Made by a program: the position numbers and the translations under genes. A model generated the notes under the pieces. The model had not been told where the DNA came from. It saw only the letters and a program-made list of their open reading frames with translations, and did not search any database. DNA of 64,000 bases, from NCBI RefSeq assembly GCF_004341165.1, contig NZ_SLZR01000004.1, positions 62,001-126,000 on the forward strand. Direction: 5' to 3'. Source of the DNA: Reinekea marinisedimentorum (lineage in GTDB: Bacteria; Pseudomonadota; Gammaproteobacteria; Pseudomonadales; Natronospirillaceae). Below are positions 28,879 to 37,765 of the stretch, piece after piece (within the stretch, counting starts at the first letter, position 1; every line of letters begins with the position of its first letter).

Positions 28879-29906
28879 TGCTGTCTAAAACATCTCCGCA
28901 CATTACAGGTAGTAACTCAGTCGGCAAGGTCATGGTGACACTCTTGTTGACGATGATTCCGGGTTTCGCATGCCTGGTTTATTTCTTCAGCTGGGGCTAT
29001 CTGGTCAACCTGATACTGGCGTCGGCCACTGCCCTTGCGGTAGAAGCCGCCATCCTGAAAACCCGCAAGCGGCCGGTTCTGTTCTTCCTGAAAGACAGCT
29101 CCGCGCTGGTGACCGCAGCCCTGCTGGCCTGCGCACTGCCACCACTGGCCCCCTGGTGGCTGACGGTAACCGGCGCTGCAATCGCCGTAATCTTTGGCAA
29201 GCAACTGTTTGGTGGCCTTGGCCAGAACCCCTTCAACCCGGCGATGGTGGCTTACGCCTTACTGCTGGTCTCGCTGCCGGTATTTATGACCACTCGCTGG
29301 GCCAATGTTGATCAACCCAGTAGCCTGCTGGAAAGCCTGCAGATCATCTTCAACCTGAGTGCTTCCGGTATTGATGGTATAACCGGGGCCACGCCACTCG
29401 ATAGCTACAAACAGAATATTGCCCGGCTGACGTCTGCCGATTTACTGGTTGCCCCCCTGTTCAACGGCCAATGGCCAATCGGGTGGGCTCAGGTGAATAT
29501 TGCGTTTCTGATTGGCGGCCTGGTCATGCTTTGGCGCCGCATTATTACCTGGCATATTCCGGTTTCACTGTTGGCTACGCTGGCCGTTATGGCTCTGCTG
29601 TTCAGCCATGATGCCGATGCCAAGGTGCCCGTCTTAATACACCTGCTTTCCGGCTCTACCATGCTGGCGGCGTTCTTTATTGCCACCGATCCGGTATCTG
29701 CCGCCACCAGTAACAAGGGTAAACTCTATTATGGCGCGGGCATTGGCCTGCTGATCTACCTGATCCGAACCTGGGGCAACTACCCGGATGCCACCGCCTT
29801 TGCCGTACTGCTAATGAACTTCGCTGCACCACTGATTGATCATTACACCCGGCCACGGGTTTATGGCCACACCAATGCAGTAAAGGGGTATAAGAGCGAT
29901 GACTGA
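28878..29906 (+). CDS. rnfD: Electron transport complex subunit RnfD/RsxD
   Basis: This is an integral membrane flavoprotein subunit of Rnf. The 342-residue protein has multiple hydrophobic helices. The string DGITGATPLDSYK near residue 170 carries the Thr that takes covalent FMN (S/TGAT motif, known in RnfD/NqrB). GGLGQNPFNPAMVAYALLLV matches the family. It overlaps rnfG by 8 nt. Confidence 0.95.
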   Translation: MLSKTSPHITGSNSVGKVMVTLLLTMIPGFACLVYFFSWGYLVNLILASATALAVEAAILKTRKRPVLFFLKDSSALVTAALLACALPPLAPWWLTVTGAAIAVIFGKQLFGGLGQNPFNPAMVAYALLLVSLPVFMTTRWANVDQPSSLLESLQIIFNLSASGIDGITGATPLDSYKQNIARLTSADLLVAPLFNGQWPIGWAQVNIAFLIGGLVMLWRRIITWHIPVSLLATLAVMALLFSHDADAKVPVLIHLLSGSTMLAAFFIATDPVSAATSNKGKLYYGAGIGLLIYLIRTWGNYPDATAFAVLLMNFAAPLIDHYTRPRVYGHTNAVKGYKSDD

Positions 29907-30576
29907 TACTGCGCAAATCACACTGGGCGAAGCGATTAGAAAATCGGCGATCGGTTTGGCGATCTTTGCCTTCTTCACGGCCGGCATTATTGCGATTACC
30001 CAATCCCTAACCGCCCTGCAAATATCGGAAAACGAAAAGAACTTTGAAGCCCGGCAGTTGCTCTCGTTACTACCCGAAGGTTTTGAAGCAGAACAACTGC
30101 TGGAAGGCGCGCGACCGCTGAGTTCGGTTGAAGTGCAACAATTGGAGCTACTGGCCGTAGATGCCAGCGAACCGTTCTTTATCGCCGAAAACCCGGCAGG
30201 TGAGGTGGAAGCAATTATTCTGCCGGTCAACGCACCAGAGGGCTATACCGAGAGCATTCGCTTAATCGTTGGTATCAATACCAACGGAGAGGTCATTGGC
30301 GCCCGGGTAACCAAGCATAAAGAAACACCCGGGTTGGGTGACCAGGTAGAAATTACAAAATCGAACTGGATTCTGGGCTTTAACGGGAAATCACTCGCTA
30401 ACCCTGAAGCCGGCCAATGGCAGGTTAAAAAAGACGGCGGCGATTTTGATCAGATGACCGGCGCGACCATTACCCCAAGAGCCATCGTCAAAGCGGTAAA
30501 ACAGGCATTGGAATTTTACCAGCTGAACCAAACCATTCTGCTCAATGCAGCGCAAAATCAGGGAGCTAACTCATGA
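29899..30576 (+). CDS. rnfG: Electron transport complex subunit RnfG/RsxG
   Basis: This is a periplasm-facing flavoprotein subunit. The 225-residue protein has one N-terminal membrane helix (about residues 15-37). The FMN-binding domain contains [13 protein letters not shown] and the covalent FMN motif [12 protein letters not shown] near residue 188. It lies between rnfD and rnfE with overlaps on both sides. Confidence 0.95.
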   Translation: MTDTAQITLGEAIRKSAIGLAIFAFFTAGIIAITQSLTALQISENEKNFEARQLLSLLPEGFEAEQLLEGARPLSSVEVQQLELLAVDASEPFFIAENPAGEVEAIILPVNAPEGYTESIRLIVGINTNGEVIGARVTKHKETPGLGDQVEITKSNWILGFNGKSLANPEAGQWQVKKDGGDFDQMTGATITPRAIVKAVKQALEFYQLNQTILLNAAQNQGANS

Positions 30577-31283
30577 GTACTCAGGCTTCAACACTCATCA
30601 AAAACGGCTTGTGGAGTAACAACGCCGCACTGGTGCAGATACTGGGCTTATGCCCAATGCTGGCGGTTACCGGTACGGTGGTCAACGCGTTGGGCCTTGG
30701 CCTGGCAACCATGGTCGTTCTGGTGGGCTCTAACGTTGCGGTTTCGCTGATCCGGAATTATGTTTCCGAGGCTATCCGCCTGCCCGCCTTCGTAATGATT
30801 ATTGCCTCTTTCACCACCTGCGCTGAACTGCTGATGCAGGCCTATACCTACGAGCTCTATCAGGTTTTGGGCATCTTTATTCCGCTGATCGTTACCAACT
30901 GTACTATTTTGGGCCGCGCGGATGCCTTTGCCCGTAAAAACCCGCTGATACCTTCGATTATCGATGGCCTGGCCATGTCTGCCGGCTTCCTGGTTGTTCT
31001 GGTATTGCTGGGCGCTATTCGGGAAGTGATTGGTCAGGGCACCCTCTTTACCAACATGCACCTGATCTTCGGTGATATGGCGCGTAGCTGGGAAATCGAA
31101 GTATTTAAAAACTACCCTAACTTCCTGTTTGCCGTGCTGCCGCCGGGCGCATTTGTCGGCCTGGGCTTCCTGATTGCTGCGAAAAACTTTATTGATGATC
31201 GCAACGCTAAAAAGAAAGCGGCCATGAAAACCGACGAGCCGGCTGTCTCCAGAAGGGTACGTGTGACCGGCAACGTGGGTTGA
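30573..31283 (+). CDS. rnfE: Electron transport complex subunit RnfE/RsxE
   Basis: This is a membrane subunit homologous to RnfA and NqrD. The 236-residue protein has about six helices. The paired Cys sites [15 protein letters not shown] (near residue 28) and [14 protein letters not shown] (near 110) are conserved. The start overlaps the rnfG stop by 4 nt. It completes rnfABCDGE. Confidence 0.95.
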   Translation: MSTQASTLIKNGLWSNNAALVQILGLCPMLAVTGTVVNALGLGLATMVVLVGSNVAVSLIRNYVSEAIRLPAFVMIIASFTTCAELLMQAYTYELYQVLGIFIPLIVTNCTILGRADAFARKNPLIPSIIDGLAMSAGFLVVLVLLGAIREVIGQGTLFTNMHLIFGDMARSWEIEVFKNYPNFLFAVLPPGAFVGLGFLIAAKNFIDDRNAKKKAAMKTDEPAVSRRVRVTGNVG

Positions 31284-31312
31284 GCTGCTGCCCTTACCGT
31301 TGAGAAAACTCC

Positions 31313-31948
31313 ATGAATAAAGAGATCCGCACCGAAATTTTCACCCGTTTCCGAAATGAAAACCCGAAACCGGAAACAGAGCTGAATTACAGCAACCCTT
31401 TTGAGCTGCTGGTTGCGGTTGTGCTCTCTGCCCAGGCAACGGATAAAGGCGTCAATAAAGCCACCGATAAGCTATTCCCCGTTGCCAATACTCCGGAAGC
31501 CATCTATGCACTTGGTGTTGATGGCCTGAAGGAATACATCAAAACCATCGGCTTATTCAATGCCAAAGCCGAAAACGTACATAAACTCTGCAAACAGCTG
31601 ATTGAGCAGCATAATTCGGAGGTGCCTCAAACACGCGAAGCACTCGAAGCCCTGCCCGGCGTTGGCCGGAAAACCGCGAATGTAGTACTGAACACCGCCT
31701 TTGGCCAGCCGACAATGGCGGTAGACACCCACATATTCCGCGTCAGTAACCGCACCAGGATTGCCCCGGGAAAAAACGTTGTAGAGGTGGAAAAGCGCCT
31801 GGTACGTCTGGTGCCCAAAGAGTTTTTACTGGATGCCCACCACTGGCTGATTCTGCATGGGCGCTATACCTGCGTTGCCCGCAAACCCAAATGCGGCAGT
31901 TGCATCATTGAAGATTTGTGCGAATATCGGGATAAAACGACCGATTAG
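31313..31948 (+). CDS. nth: Endonuclease III Nth
   Basis: This DNA glycosylase/AP lyase removes oxidised pyrimidines. The 211-residue protein equals the E. coli length. The helix-hairpin-helix LPGVGRKTANVV carries the catalytic Lys120, VDTHIFRVSNR carries Asp138, and C-x6-C-x2-C-x5-C at the C-terminus binds the [4Fe-4S] cluster. It follows rnfE by 29 nt and is probably co-transcribed, an arrangement also known in Pseudomonas and E. coli. Confidence 0.97.
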   Translation: MNKEIRTEIFTRFRNENPKPETELNYSNPFELLVAVVLSAQATDKGVNKATDKLFPVANTPEAIYALGVDGLKEYIKTIGLFNAKAENVHKLCKQLIEQHNSEVPQTREALEALPGVGRKTANVVLNTAFGQPTMAVDTHIFRVSNRTRIAPGKNVVEVEKRLVRLVPKEFLLDAHHWLILHGRYTCVARKPKCGSCIIEDLCEYRDKTTD

Positions 31949-32038
31949 CGGTTATTTTCTGCCATTTAAAGCGCCAGCCCCCTTAAATTAACAAAAGGTT
32001 ACAGCTAAACTCCGATTACCTAGTTAAAAGGCCCGCAC

Positions 32039-32971
32039 ATGAAAGTAGGCATATTAGTTGATGCAACCTGTGACATCCCGACCTCAATTCTGAGCCGTCA
32101 CAACGTCACCATATTGCCGACCATGCTGAATCTGAAGACTGAAGCCTTTCCTGATGCTCGCCTGGTAAACGATACGCTCAGCTTTTACAACGAGCGGCCC
32201 AACACTGAAATCAATGAAGCCTCGTTCAACTCAGCCGGTTTTGAAGAATTAAAGACTCTGCTGGAAGACAAACTGCTGTATACCTGCGATCACCTGATTT
32301 TTATTGCGCCTCACATGAAGCTTTCCAGCACGCTAAAAAACATCCGTGAAGCGTTGTTCGATCTACAACCAAGGTTACAGAGCCTGCGCAGCCAGGCATT
32401 GGTAAACACCCCGTTTAAGGTACGGATCATTGAAAGTGAACAGGCCTATGCAGGCTATGGACTGGTGTTATACGAAGCACTCCGGCTACTCAATGAAAAG
32501 GCCCGCTCAGCGGACCAGATTAAGGCTCCGCTGGATGACTTTAAACGCACGGTCGAAACTTATATCTTCCCCGGACAGATTAACGACGCCCAACATCACC
32601 TTTCAGTGCCACCCTTCAACCAGAGCTGGCTGAACCTGAAGAAACAGCAACTGATGCATTCTCAACCCATCTTTAAGATCGATCAAAACGGCTTCCGCTA
32701 TATGACCAATATTCGCGGAACCAATCTGGAGAACAGTTTTCTGGAGTTTGTCTACGACTACCTGACCCGCACCAGCCTTGGCAACCATCTGGTTAACATC
32801 AGCTACGCGGGCAAGCTTTCTCAGCTGCGGGTGACACCTGCGTTCAAGCAATTACACGAGCATGTAAAAGCCAAGCGCGGGCGTTTGGTCTATTCAAATA
32901 TGAGCCCCAGCAGCGCGACGCAACTGGGGTTAAGGGCGCTTTCCGTTTCGTTTTCCGGTGACAAGATTTAA
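32039..32971 (+). CDS. DegV family protein (fatty-acid-binding fold)
   Basis: The 310-residue protein starts MKVGILVDATCDIPTSIL, the DegV signature (D-S/A-T-x-D-I/L). The family fold binds a fatty acid; in Firmicutes, FakB proteins of this family present fatty acids to a kinase. The central segment VRIIESEQAYAGYGLVLYEAL and the YAGKLSQLRVTPAF segment fit DegV lobes 1 and 2. No fatty-acid kinase (FakA) is visible here. A ribosome site AAAAGG lies 8 nt upstream. The lipid-storage region begins 2.5 kb downstream, but a functional link is only a guess. Confidence 0.75.
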   Translation: MKVGILVDATCDIPTSILSRHNVTILPTMLNLKTEAFPDARLVNDTLSFYNERPNTEINEASFNSAGFEELKTLLEDKLLYTCDHLIFIAPHMKLSSTLKNIREALFDLQPRLQSLRSQALVNTPFKVRIIESEQAYAGYGLVLYEALRLLNEKARSADQIKAPLDDFKRTVETYIFPGQINDAQHHLSVPPFNQSWLNLKKQQLMHSQPIFKIDQNGFRYMTNIRGTNLENSFLEFVYDYLTRTSLGNHLVNISYAGKLSQLRVTPAFKQLHEHVKAKRGRLVYSNMSPSSATQLGLRALSVSFSGDKI

Positions 32972-32976
32972 CAGAG

Positions 32977-32997
32977 TTCCGGGTGCCAAGGCCGGAA
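32977..32997. other. Small hairpin between convergent genes
   Basis: TTCCGG (32977-32982) and CCGGAA (32992-32997) form a 6-bp stem with a 9-nt loop between the degV-like gene and the DUF4062-like gene. There is no T-run, so a terminator role is uncertain. Confidence 0.3.
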
Positions 32998-32998
32998 G

Positions 32999-34006
32999 TT
33001 ACATGGCCAAAACCAGCTGCTCACCTTTCGGCGTTAGTTGCCAGCGGCCTTCTTTATCAAACTGAATCAAATTCAATTTTTTGAGTTTAAGCTTTATTCG
33101 GTCGAACGAAGCTGGATCAATGCGGATATCTGAAACCGCATGACAGCCGGGCCAGGCGAATTTTGCTTTGGTCAGCACAGCCGCCATCAACGGCGAGGTG
33201 ATCGCCACTTTGACCTTCGATTCCGCCGAAGGTGACAGCAAAGAAACCCCGATATATTCGAACAGCTGCTTAAATTCTATCTGAATAGAATCATCCAGCT
33301 GGCGCAACCGCCCTTCACGGAAGGCATTACATTGATACTTCAGCATCAGGGCTTCGCAGTCTTTGAATACCTCGGCAGCATCAATCTGAGCCGGGCTGCT
33401 TTTTTGTGACGCCAGCTTGCGGGATAACAGATTGATTTGCTCTTTGAGCTTATCAATCACGCTGGTATCGCTTTGAGCGACCTCACTGCCCGCTTTAACC
33501 CAACCACCAGAAGGGTGAGTTTCAAAAACCTCTTCCAGGGCGCGCTCGGCGGCATCTCGGAGGCTCACTTCATCGTTCCAGTAATACACCTGCTTTGATT
33601 TAAGCAGATCGATAAAACCCGTTAAACGCTTCTGATCGAACAGATCAAACGATGGTTTTTCATCGCCACGGTAAACCAGGCTGACGATAGGCTTACGCTT
33701 AGCCTGCGCAGCTGCATAAACAGCGTGCAGGTAACTGACACCACGTTCACTCAGGGCGCCATATTCACTGCCCACCAGCAGAAACACGTAGTTGGCATCA
33801 TCAAGGCACTGAAGGTTCAGTTTATGGATATAGTTTTCCGGAACGGACGGGTAAGCCAAGCCATTAGGAATACCACCCTGCCCGAGGATGGCTTCAGAAA
33901 CGATCTTTCTTTCTTCAAAAAGGTTACGCTCTAATGATGCTAACAACACCAGCATTCGGTTATTTGATAAGGTAACGATAAGACAACCCTTCCCTGTAAT
34001 GGCCAT
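32999..34006 (-). CDS. DUF4062-like protein
   Basis: The protein has 335 residues. The N-terminal 170 residues resemble DUF4062, a TIR/Rossmann-like domain: LLASLERNLFEERKIVSEAI (the usual 'ER..V..aI' helix), GQGGIPNGLAYPSVP, ANYVFLLVGSEYGALSERGVSYLHAVYAAAQ, and KPIVSLVYRGDE. The second half is a predicted helical linker followed by SPLMAAVLTKAKFAW and a winged-helix-like tail, GRWQLTPKGEQLVLA. DUF4062 occurs in STAND/NLR-type signalling and defence proteins, but here it is not joined to an NTPase. Function is unknown. It is convergent with degV and adjacent to a Nudix gene. Confidence 0.6.
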   Translation of the reverse strand: MAITGKGCLIVTLSNNRMLVLLASLERNLFEERKIVSEAILGQGGIPNGLAYPSVPENYIHKLNLQCLDDANYVFLLVGSEYGALSERGVSYLHAVYAAAQAKRKPIVSLVYRGDEKPSFDLFDQKRLTGFIDLLKSKQVYYWNDEVSLRDAAERALEEVFETHPSGGWVKAGSEVAQSDTSVIDKLKEQINLLSRKLASQKSSPAQIDAAEVFKDCEALMLKYQCNAFREGRLRQLDDSIQIEFKQLFEYIGVSLLSPSAESKVKVAITSPLMAAVLTKAKFAWPGCHAVSDIRIDPASFDRIKLKLKKLNLIQFDKEGRWQLTPKGEQLVLAM

Positions 34007-34072
34007 ACTTTTCGGCAGAAAATACTATCACATCGCTATTTTTGCGCCTATAGCCATCATGACCTGTTAGCA

Positions 34073-34672
34073 CTAAAGCAGTTTTGAAAAATCCGGCACT
34101 GGCCATTGCGTTCCTTCCACCAGGTTTATCAATTCAAGCAATACCATCGCGGTTAACCCCCAAATGTGCTTATCCTGATAGTAAAAGTGTGGAATGTAGA
34201 GCTCCATCGACCCGCGGGTAACCTTTTTAAGCTCTGGAGCCTCTTGCGCAAAGAACTGCCAGGGCACCGTGAATATTTCGGCAATCTCATCATCATTTGC
34301 GGTTGTGTTTACCGGCTCATCAGCAACACCCACAATAGGAAACACCTGAAAGCCAGCACGGGAGACAACCGTTGAAAGCTGGCCGACCGATTTAAAAAGG
34401 TGCGGTGCAATACCCACCTCTTCATGGGTTTCGCGCAGAGCTGTATGCAGCCGGCTTGCATCCACCTGCTCGCTCATACCCCCAGGAAAGGATACCTCCC
34501 CGGGGTGGCTTTTTAAATGGGCAGCGCGCACGGTCAGCAGAACCTCGGGCTCGTCACCCAACAGCATAGGTACCAGAACGGCAGCGTAGCTAGAGGCTTG
34601 CGGAACAATTCGTGGCCGGTGCTGATCTAGCGAAGTTATCAGCTTTTGGCGAAATTCAATTGCGTTTGTCAT
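34073..34672 (-). CDS. Nudix hydrolase, CoA pyrophosphatase type (NudL-like)
   Basis: The 199-residue protein contains HPGEVSFPGGMSEQVD followed by ALRETHEEVGI, the Nudix box with the extended UPF0035/NudL lead-in. E. coli NudL (YeaB) cleaves coenzyme A and its derivatives. The 'LLTVRAAHLKSHPGEVSFPGG' context is the clearest match. It is divergent from a second, unrelated Nudix gene across a 107-bp gap. Confidence 0.82.
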   Translation of the reverse strand: MTNAIEFRQKLITSLDQHRPRIVPQASSYAAVLVPMLLGDEPEVLLTVRAAHLKSHPGEVSFPGGMSEQVDASRLHTALRETHEEVGIAPHLFKSVGQLSTVVSRAGFQVFPIVGVADEPVNTTANDDEIAEIFTVPWQFFAQEAPELKKVTRGSMELYIPHFYYQDKHIWGLTAMVLLELINLVEGTQWPVPDFSKLL

Positions 34673-34779
34673 GCGCTAATCATGGCACATTTAGACTGAA
34701 CTGATGAGATTAAATCGATCACTTTTATCGAATCAGGAATGTTGATACTCTGAACGTCTAATTCTAATGTAAGCCAGAG

Positions 34780-35310
34780 ATGAACTACTGCAGTGTATGT
34801 GGCCACAAGGTCACCATTAAAATACCAGAAGATGATCACCGCCCTCGCCACGTTTGCGAGAACTGTAACACCATCCATTATCAGAACCCGAGGCCCATCA
34901 CCTGTACACTGCCCATCGCACCCGATGGCCGTATTGTATTGTGCCGTCGAAATATCGAGCCACAGAAAGACCTCTGGACACTGCCCGGCGGCTTCATGGA
35001 GAACGGTGAAACAACCCTTCAGGGTGCGCTGCGGGAAACCTGGGAAGAAGCAGAAATTCATGCCGAAACCGGCGAGCTGTTAGCCGTGATCAGCCTGCCT
35101 GCCTGGGATCAGGTGCATATCTTCTATACCGTGAAAATGGCCGATTACAGCTATTCAACCACGCCTGAAACCAATGAGATCGAACTGTTTGATGAACAGC
35201 AAATTCCGTGGGATGAACTGGCCTTCAAAACCGTTGAAAGCGCCCTTAAACACTATTTTCACACCTGCAAAACCGAGCATTTCGTGTTGAGCTCGAGCGT
35301 CGCCCCCTAA
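34780..35310 (+). CDS. Nudix hydrolase with N-terminal zinc ribbon
   Basis: The 176-residue protein has a CxxC...CxxC ribbon (YCSVCGHK, HVCENCNT) in residues 1-30. A Nudix box follows: GGFMENGETTLQGALRETWEEAE. This architecture matches small ADP-ribose/NADH-pyrophosphatase-like Nudix proteins next to cell-housekeeping genes in many gammaproteobacteria. The substrate is not assignable. The start ATG lacks a strong ribosome site. Confidence 0.8.
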   Translation: MNYCSVCGHKVTIKIPEDDHRPRHVCENCNTIHYQNPRPITCTLPIAPDGRIVLCRRNIEPQKDLWTLPGGFMENGETTLQGALRETWEEAEIHAETGELLAVISLPAWDQVHIFYTVKMADYSYSTTPETNEIELFDEQQIPWDELAFKTVESALKHYFHTCKTEHFVLSSSVAP

Positions 35311-35439
35311 TTCGCCGGGCGGCGATGCCTGCCACCTACCCTTTCTACCAGTGCACGATATTTTCAAACCTCAGACAACCATTTCATTTTGACCTGCTAA
35401 CCTGTATTTTAAGTGCAACGCATACAGGACCTTCTAAAA

Positions 35440-36816
35440 ATGGACAGCGTTTTTACGAGCGATACCGAGCAAGCCGCCTGCCCGATGGCCAGCGTTGATC
35501 ACGCCTGGCTAAGAATGGATACACCGGTCAACCCAATGGTCATTAACGCGGTGATCAGTTTTAAACAACCGCTCAACACTGAAGACTGCATCCAACAAAT
35601 CACCAGCCAGCTACTTTCTAATAAAATCTTTCGCTCCAAGCCGGGTTCTTCGATATACGGAGCGCAATGGCAACAAACGAAGGTCGACGAAAGTTACCAT
35701 TTTTCGATTTGTCATCAACGCCTGAAGGATGACCAGGCACTGCAGGCACAGGCGACCGATTTCATCAATCAACCTCTGGATCACAACCGCCCATTATGGC
35801 GCGTATTGCTCGTCCCCCACTGTAAATCGGGTGGCGCGCTTGTGGTTCGTATCCATCATGCCTATGCCGACGGCATGGCACTGATGAAGGTATTGCTGAA
35901 GCTGATGGATGAGCGTGAATTAATTGAATACTATGAAAAACAACAGACAAGCAAACAAAAGAAGCCTCGTAAAAACAGAACCGTAGCGCTGTTTTCCAAA
36001 CTGCAAAACTACATGCCCGGCAATGGCAAATGGCTGGAAGCTCTCGGCCTTGTCGATGAACTCACGACCGAGCTGCTGAAACTGGGGCTCAGCCCGGGCG
36101 AAGAAAACGCCTTCAAAAAACCGGGCTTGTGCGGCAAAAAACAACTGGTGTGGACCAAGCCGTTAAACCTCGACGAAGTTAAAACCATTGCAAAATTTCA
36201 GCATGCCAAAGTCAATGATGTTCTGCTCAATTCAGTTTCCGGCGCATTCCGACGCTATCTGAAATCGATTGATCAACTCTCCGCCTGGTCCGAGATGAAG
36301 GCGGTAATCCCAGTGGATTTGCGTCAGCATGTAAATGCCAGGGAACTGGGGAATTACTTCGGCCTTGTATTCTTATCGCTGCCTTTGGGAACCGAAGACC
36401 CGATTGAACGCTCCAGGCTGTTGCATAAGCGGATGAACGCCCTGAAAGACAGTAAACAGGCCTGGCTAACCTTCCAGCTACTGCAGCTTGCAGGCTATCT
36501 GCCTGAAATCATTGAAAAGGAACTGATTCAGCTTTTCAGTAGTAAAGGCTCCATGGTAATGACCAATGTTCCGGGGCCGCAATTCCCGCTGCACCTTTCA
36601 GGCAACGAGATTGATCAGATCATGTTTTGGGTGCCGCAATCTGGCAGTATCGGCATTGGCGTAAGCATTCTTACCTACAACAACCATGTTCAGTTTGGTT
36701 TGATGACAGATAAACAAATCATCCCCAACCCGGAAAAGCTGATCGACTTTTTCACCGAAGAATTTGAATCTCTGTTGCTGGAAACGCTAATGACAGTGCA
36801 ATGGCCGAGCGCCTAG
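35440..36816 (+). CDS. Wax ester synthase / acyl-CoA:diacylglycerol acyltransferase (WS/DGAT)
   Basis: The enzyme joins acyl-CoA to a fatty alcohol or diacylglycerol, making wax esters or triacylglycerol at the inner membrane. The 458-residue protein carries the catalytic HHxxxDG motif, HHAYADG at residues 139-145, preceded by PLDHNRPLWRVLLV. NDVLLNSVSGAFRRYL and TNVPGPQFPL also fit the family. I use ATG 35440 (AGGA upstream) rather than the GTG at 35413. A fatty acyl-CoA reductase of the matching pathway lies 1 kb downstream on the other strand. The stop codon lies inside the left end of a CTAGTG repeat element. Confidence 0.9.
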   Translation: MDSVFTSDTEQAACPMASVDHAWLRMDTPVNPMVINAVISFKQPLNTEDCIQQITSQLLSNKIFRSKPGSSIYGAQWQQTKVDESYHFSICHQRLKDDQALQAQATDFINQPLDHNRPLWRVLLVPHCKSGGALVVRIHHAYADGMALMKVLLKLMDERELIEYYEKQQTSKQKKPRKNRTVALFSKLQNYMPGNGKWLEALGLVDELTTELLKLGLSPGEENAFKKPGLCGKKQLVWTKPLNLDEVKTIAKFQHAKVNDVLLNSVSGAFRRYLKSIDQLSAWSEMKAVIPVDLRQHVNARELGNYFGLVFLSLPLGTEDPIERSRLLHKRMNALKDSKQAWLTFQLLQLAGYLPEIIEKELIQLFSSKGSMVMTNVPGPQFPLHLSGNEIDQIMFWVPQSGSIGIGVSILTYNNHVQFGLMTDKQIIPNPEKLIDFFTEEFESLLLETLMTVQWPSA

Positions 36817-36860
36817 TGGGCTGTGCGTAAAGTTCGGTAACTGTTCGCACGGCCCACTAG
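36813..36860. repeat. CTAGTG-bounded palindromic element, copy 1 (48 bp)
   Basis: The arms CTAGTGGGCTGTGCG (36813-36827) and its near-perfect complement CGCACGGCCCACTAG (36846-36860) enclose TAAAGTTCGGTAACTGTT. CTAG sits at each end. The left CTAG contains the TAG stop of the wax ester synthase. Related copies lie at 41919 and 44368. Confidence 0.75.
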
Positions 36861-36868
36861 CTTCATAG

Positions 36869-37762
36869 CTACAGATCACCGGCTTTTATTTGATTGCACA
36901 ACAGCTCATGCGCGGTAGTGTTCAGGGTTGCACTCATGTGCCCACGCGCATTGATTGCCAGGCCTGGGCGGTCTATCAATGATAACGACGGCGGTATGAC
37001 GATGGTATCGTGCGTAGAGTGCAGATAGAAAGTTACGGTTTTGCTGCCATCGTCTCGTGCGTTCAGGTCTTTTAACCATTGGCTGCCGGGTGACATTTGT
37101 GCTGCATTTTCAGAATGCGTCATAAGGTGATAAAGCCTGGCAAGCTGTGTACCCTGATAAGGCGTATTCACTGAATAATGCCGAATCGCCTCTTCGCCGC
37201 TATCCGCCAGATAGGCTCTCGCCGCAAGGCCGCCCATACTGAAAGAGACCAAAACCAATTCCACCTCTTTATTAAGCGCCCTTACTCGCGCCACTTCGTC
37301 AGCAATCTGTGCTGCATAATCGTCGATCGAACCAAAAGGATGTTCAAACTCAACGTAACTGAAGGAAATGCCGTTTGCGGCCAACTGCTTTTCAAAGAAG
37401 TGCCAGAAGCCGTTATTGCACATAAAGCCATGCAGCAGAATGACATGCTGCCCTGCAACCTTATGACGATCTGAATTCCCCGGGTGCGCCTTCAGCTGAT
37501 ACCAGGCATACAGCAGTGTAAAACTATAGAACTCGGTCCAGCAGTAAACGACTAATGCCCGCAGCGTCATCCGGTAGTCTTTTTGCGTAAAGGCAACATA
37601 AAGGCAAACGCTGGTAATAACCACAAAGCGAATGGCCAGCATACCCCCCAATGCCAAAAACACCCCCGAGACAAAACCCGCCACGGTTAAAAGACTGACA
37701 AGATACAGCAGGGAAAACTCTGCCAGATGCCAGATTCTGATCAGGGAGCGAACGGTCATCAT
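36869..37762 (-). CDS. Membrane-anchored alpha/beta hydrolase (lipase-like)
   Basis: The 297-residue protein has two or three hydrophobic segments in residues 15-75, then an alpha/beta hydrolase domain. That domain starts at VILLHGFMCNNGFWHFF with the oxyanion-type HGF. The nucleophile is Ser in VSFSMGGLAAR near residue 173, STHDTIVIPP holds the likely acid, and ARGHMS the His. The gene lies 3 nt from the fatty acyl-CoA reductase on the same strand, so the two are co-transcribed. A role in hydrolysing or remodelling stored lipid esters is plausible but not shown. Triacylglycerol lipase or esterase are the alternatives. Confidence 0.72.
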   Translation of the reverse strand: MMTVRSLIRIWHLAEFSLLYLVSLLTVAGFVSGVFLALGGMLAIRFVVITSVCLYVAFTQKDYRMTLRALVVYCWTEFYSFTLLYAWYQLKAHPGNSDRHKVAGQHVILLHGFMCNNGFWHFFEKQLAANGISFSYVEFEHPFGSIDDYAAQIADEVARVRALNKEVELVLVSFSMGGLAARAYLADSGEEAIRHYSVNTPYQGTQLARLYHLMTHSENAAQMSPGSQWLKDLNARDDGSKTVTFYLHSTHDTIVIPPSLSLIDRPGLAINARGHMSATLNTTAHELLCNQIKAGDL

Positions 37763-37765
37763 TGC

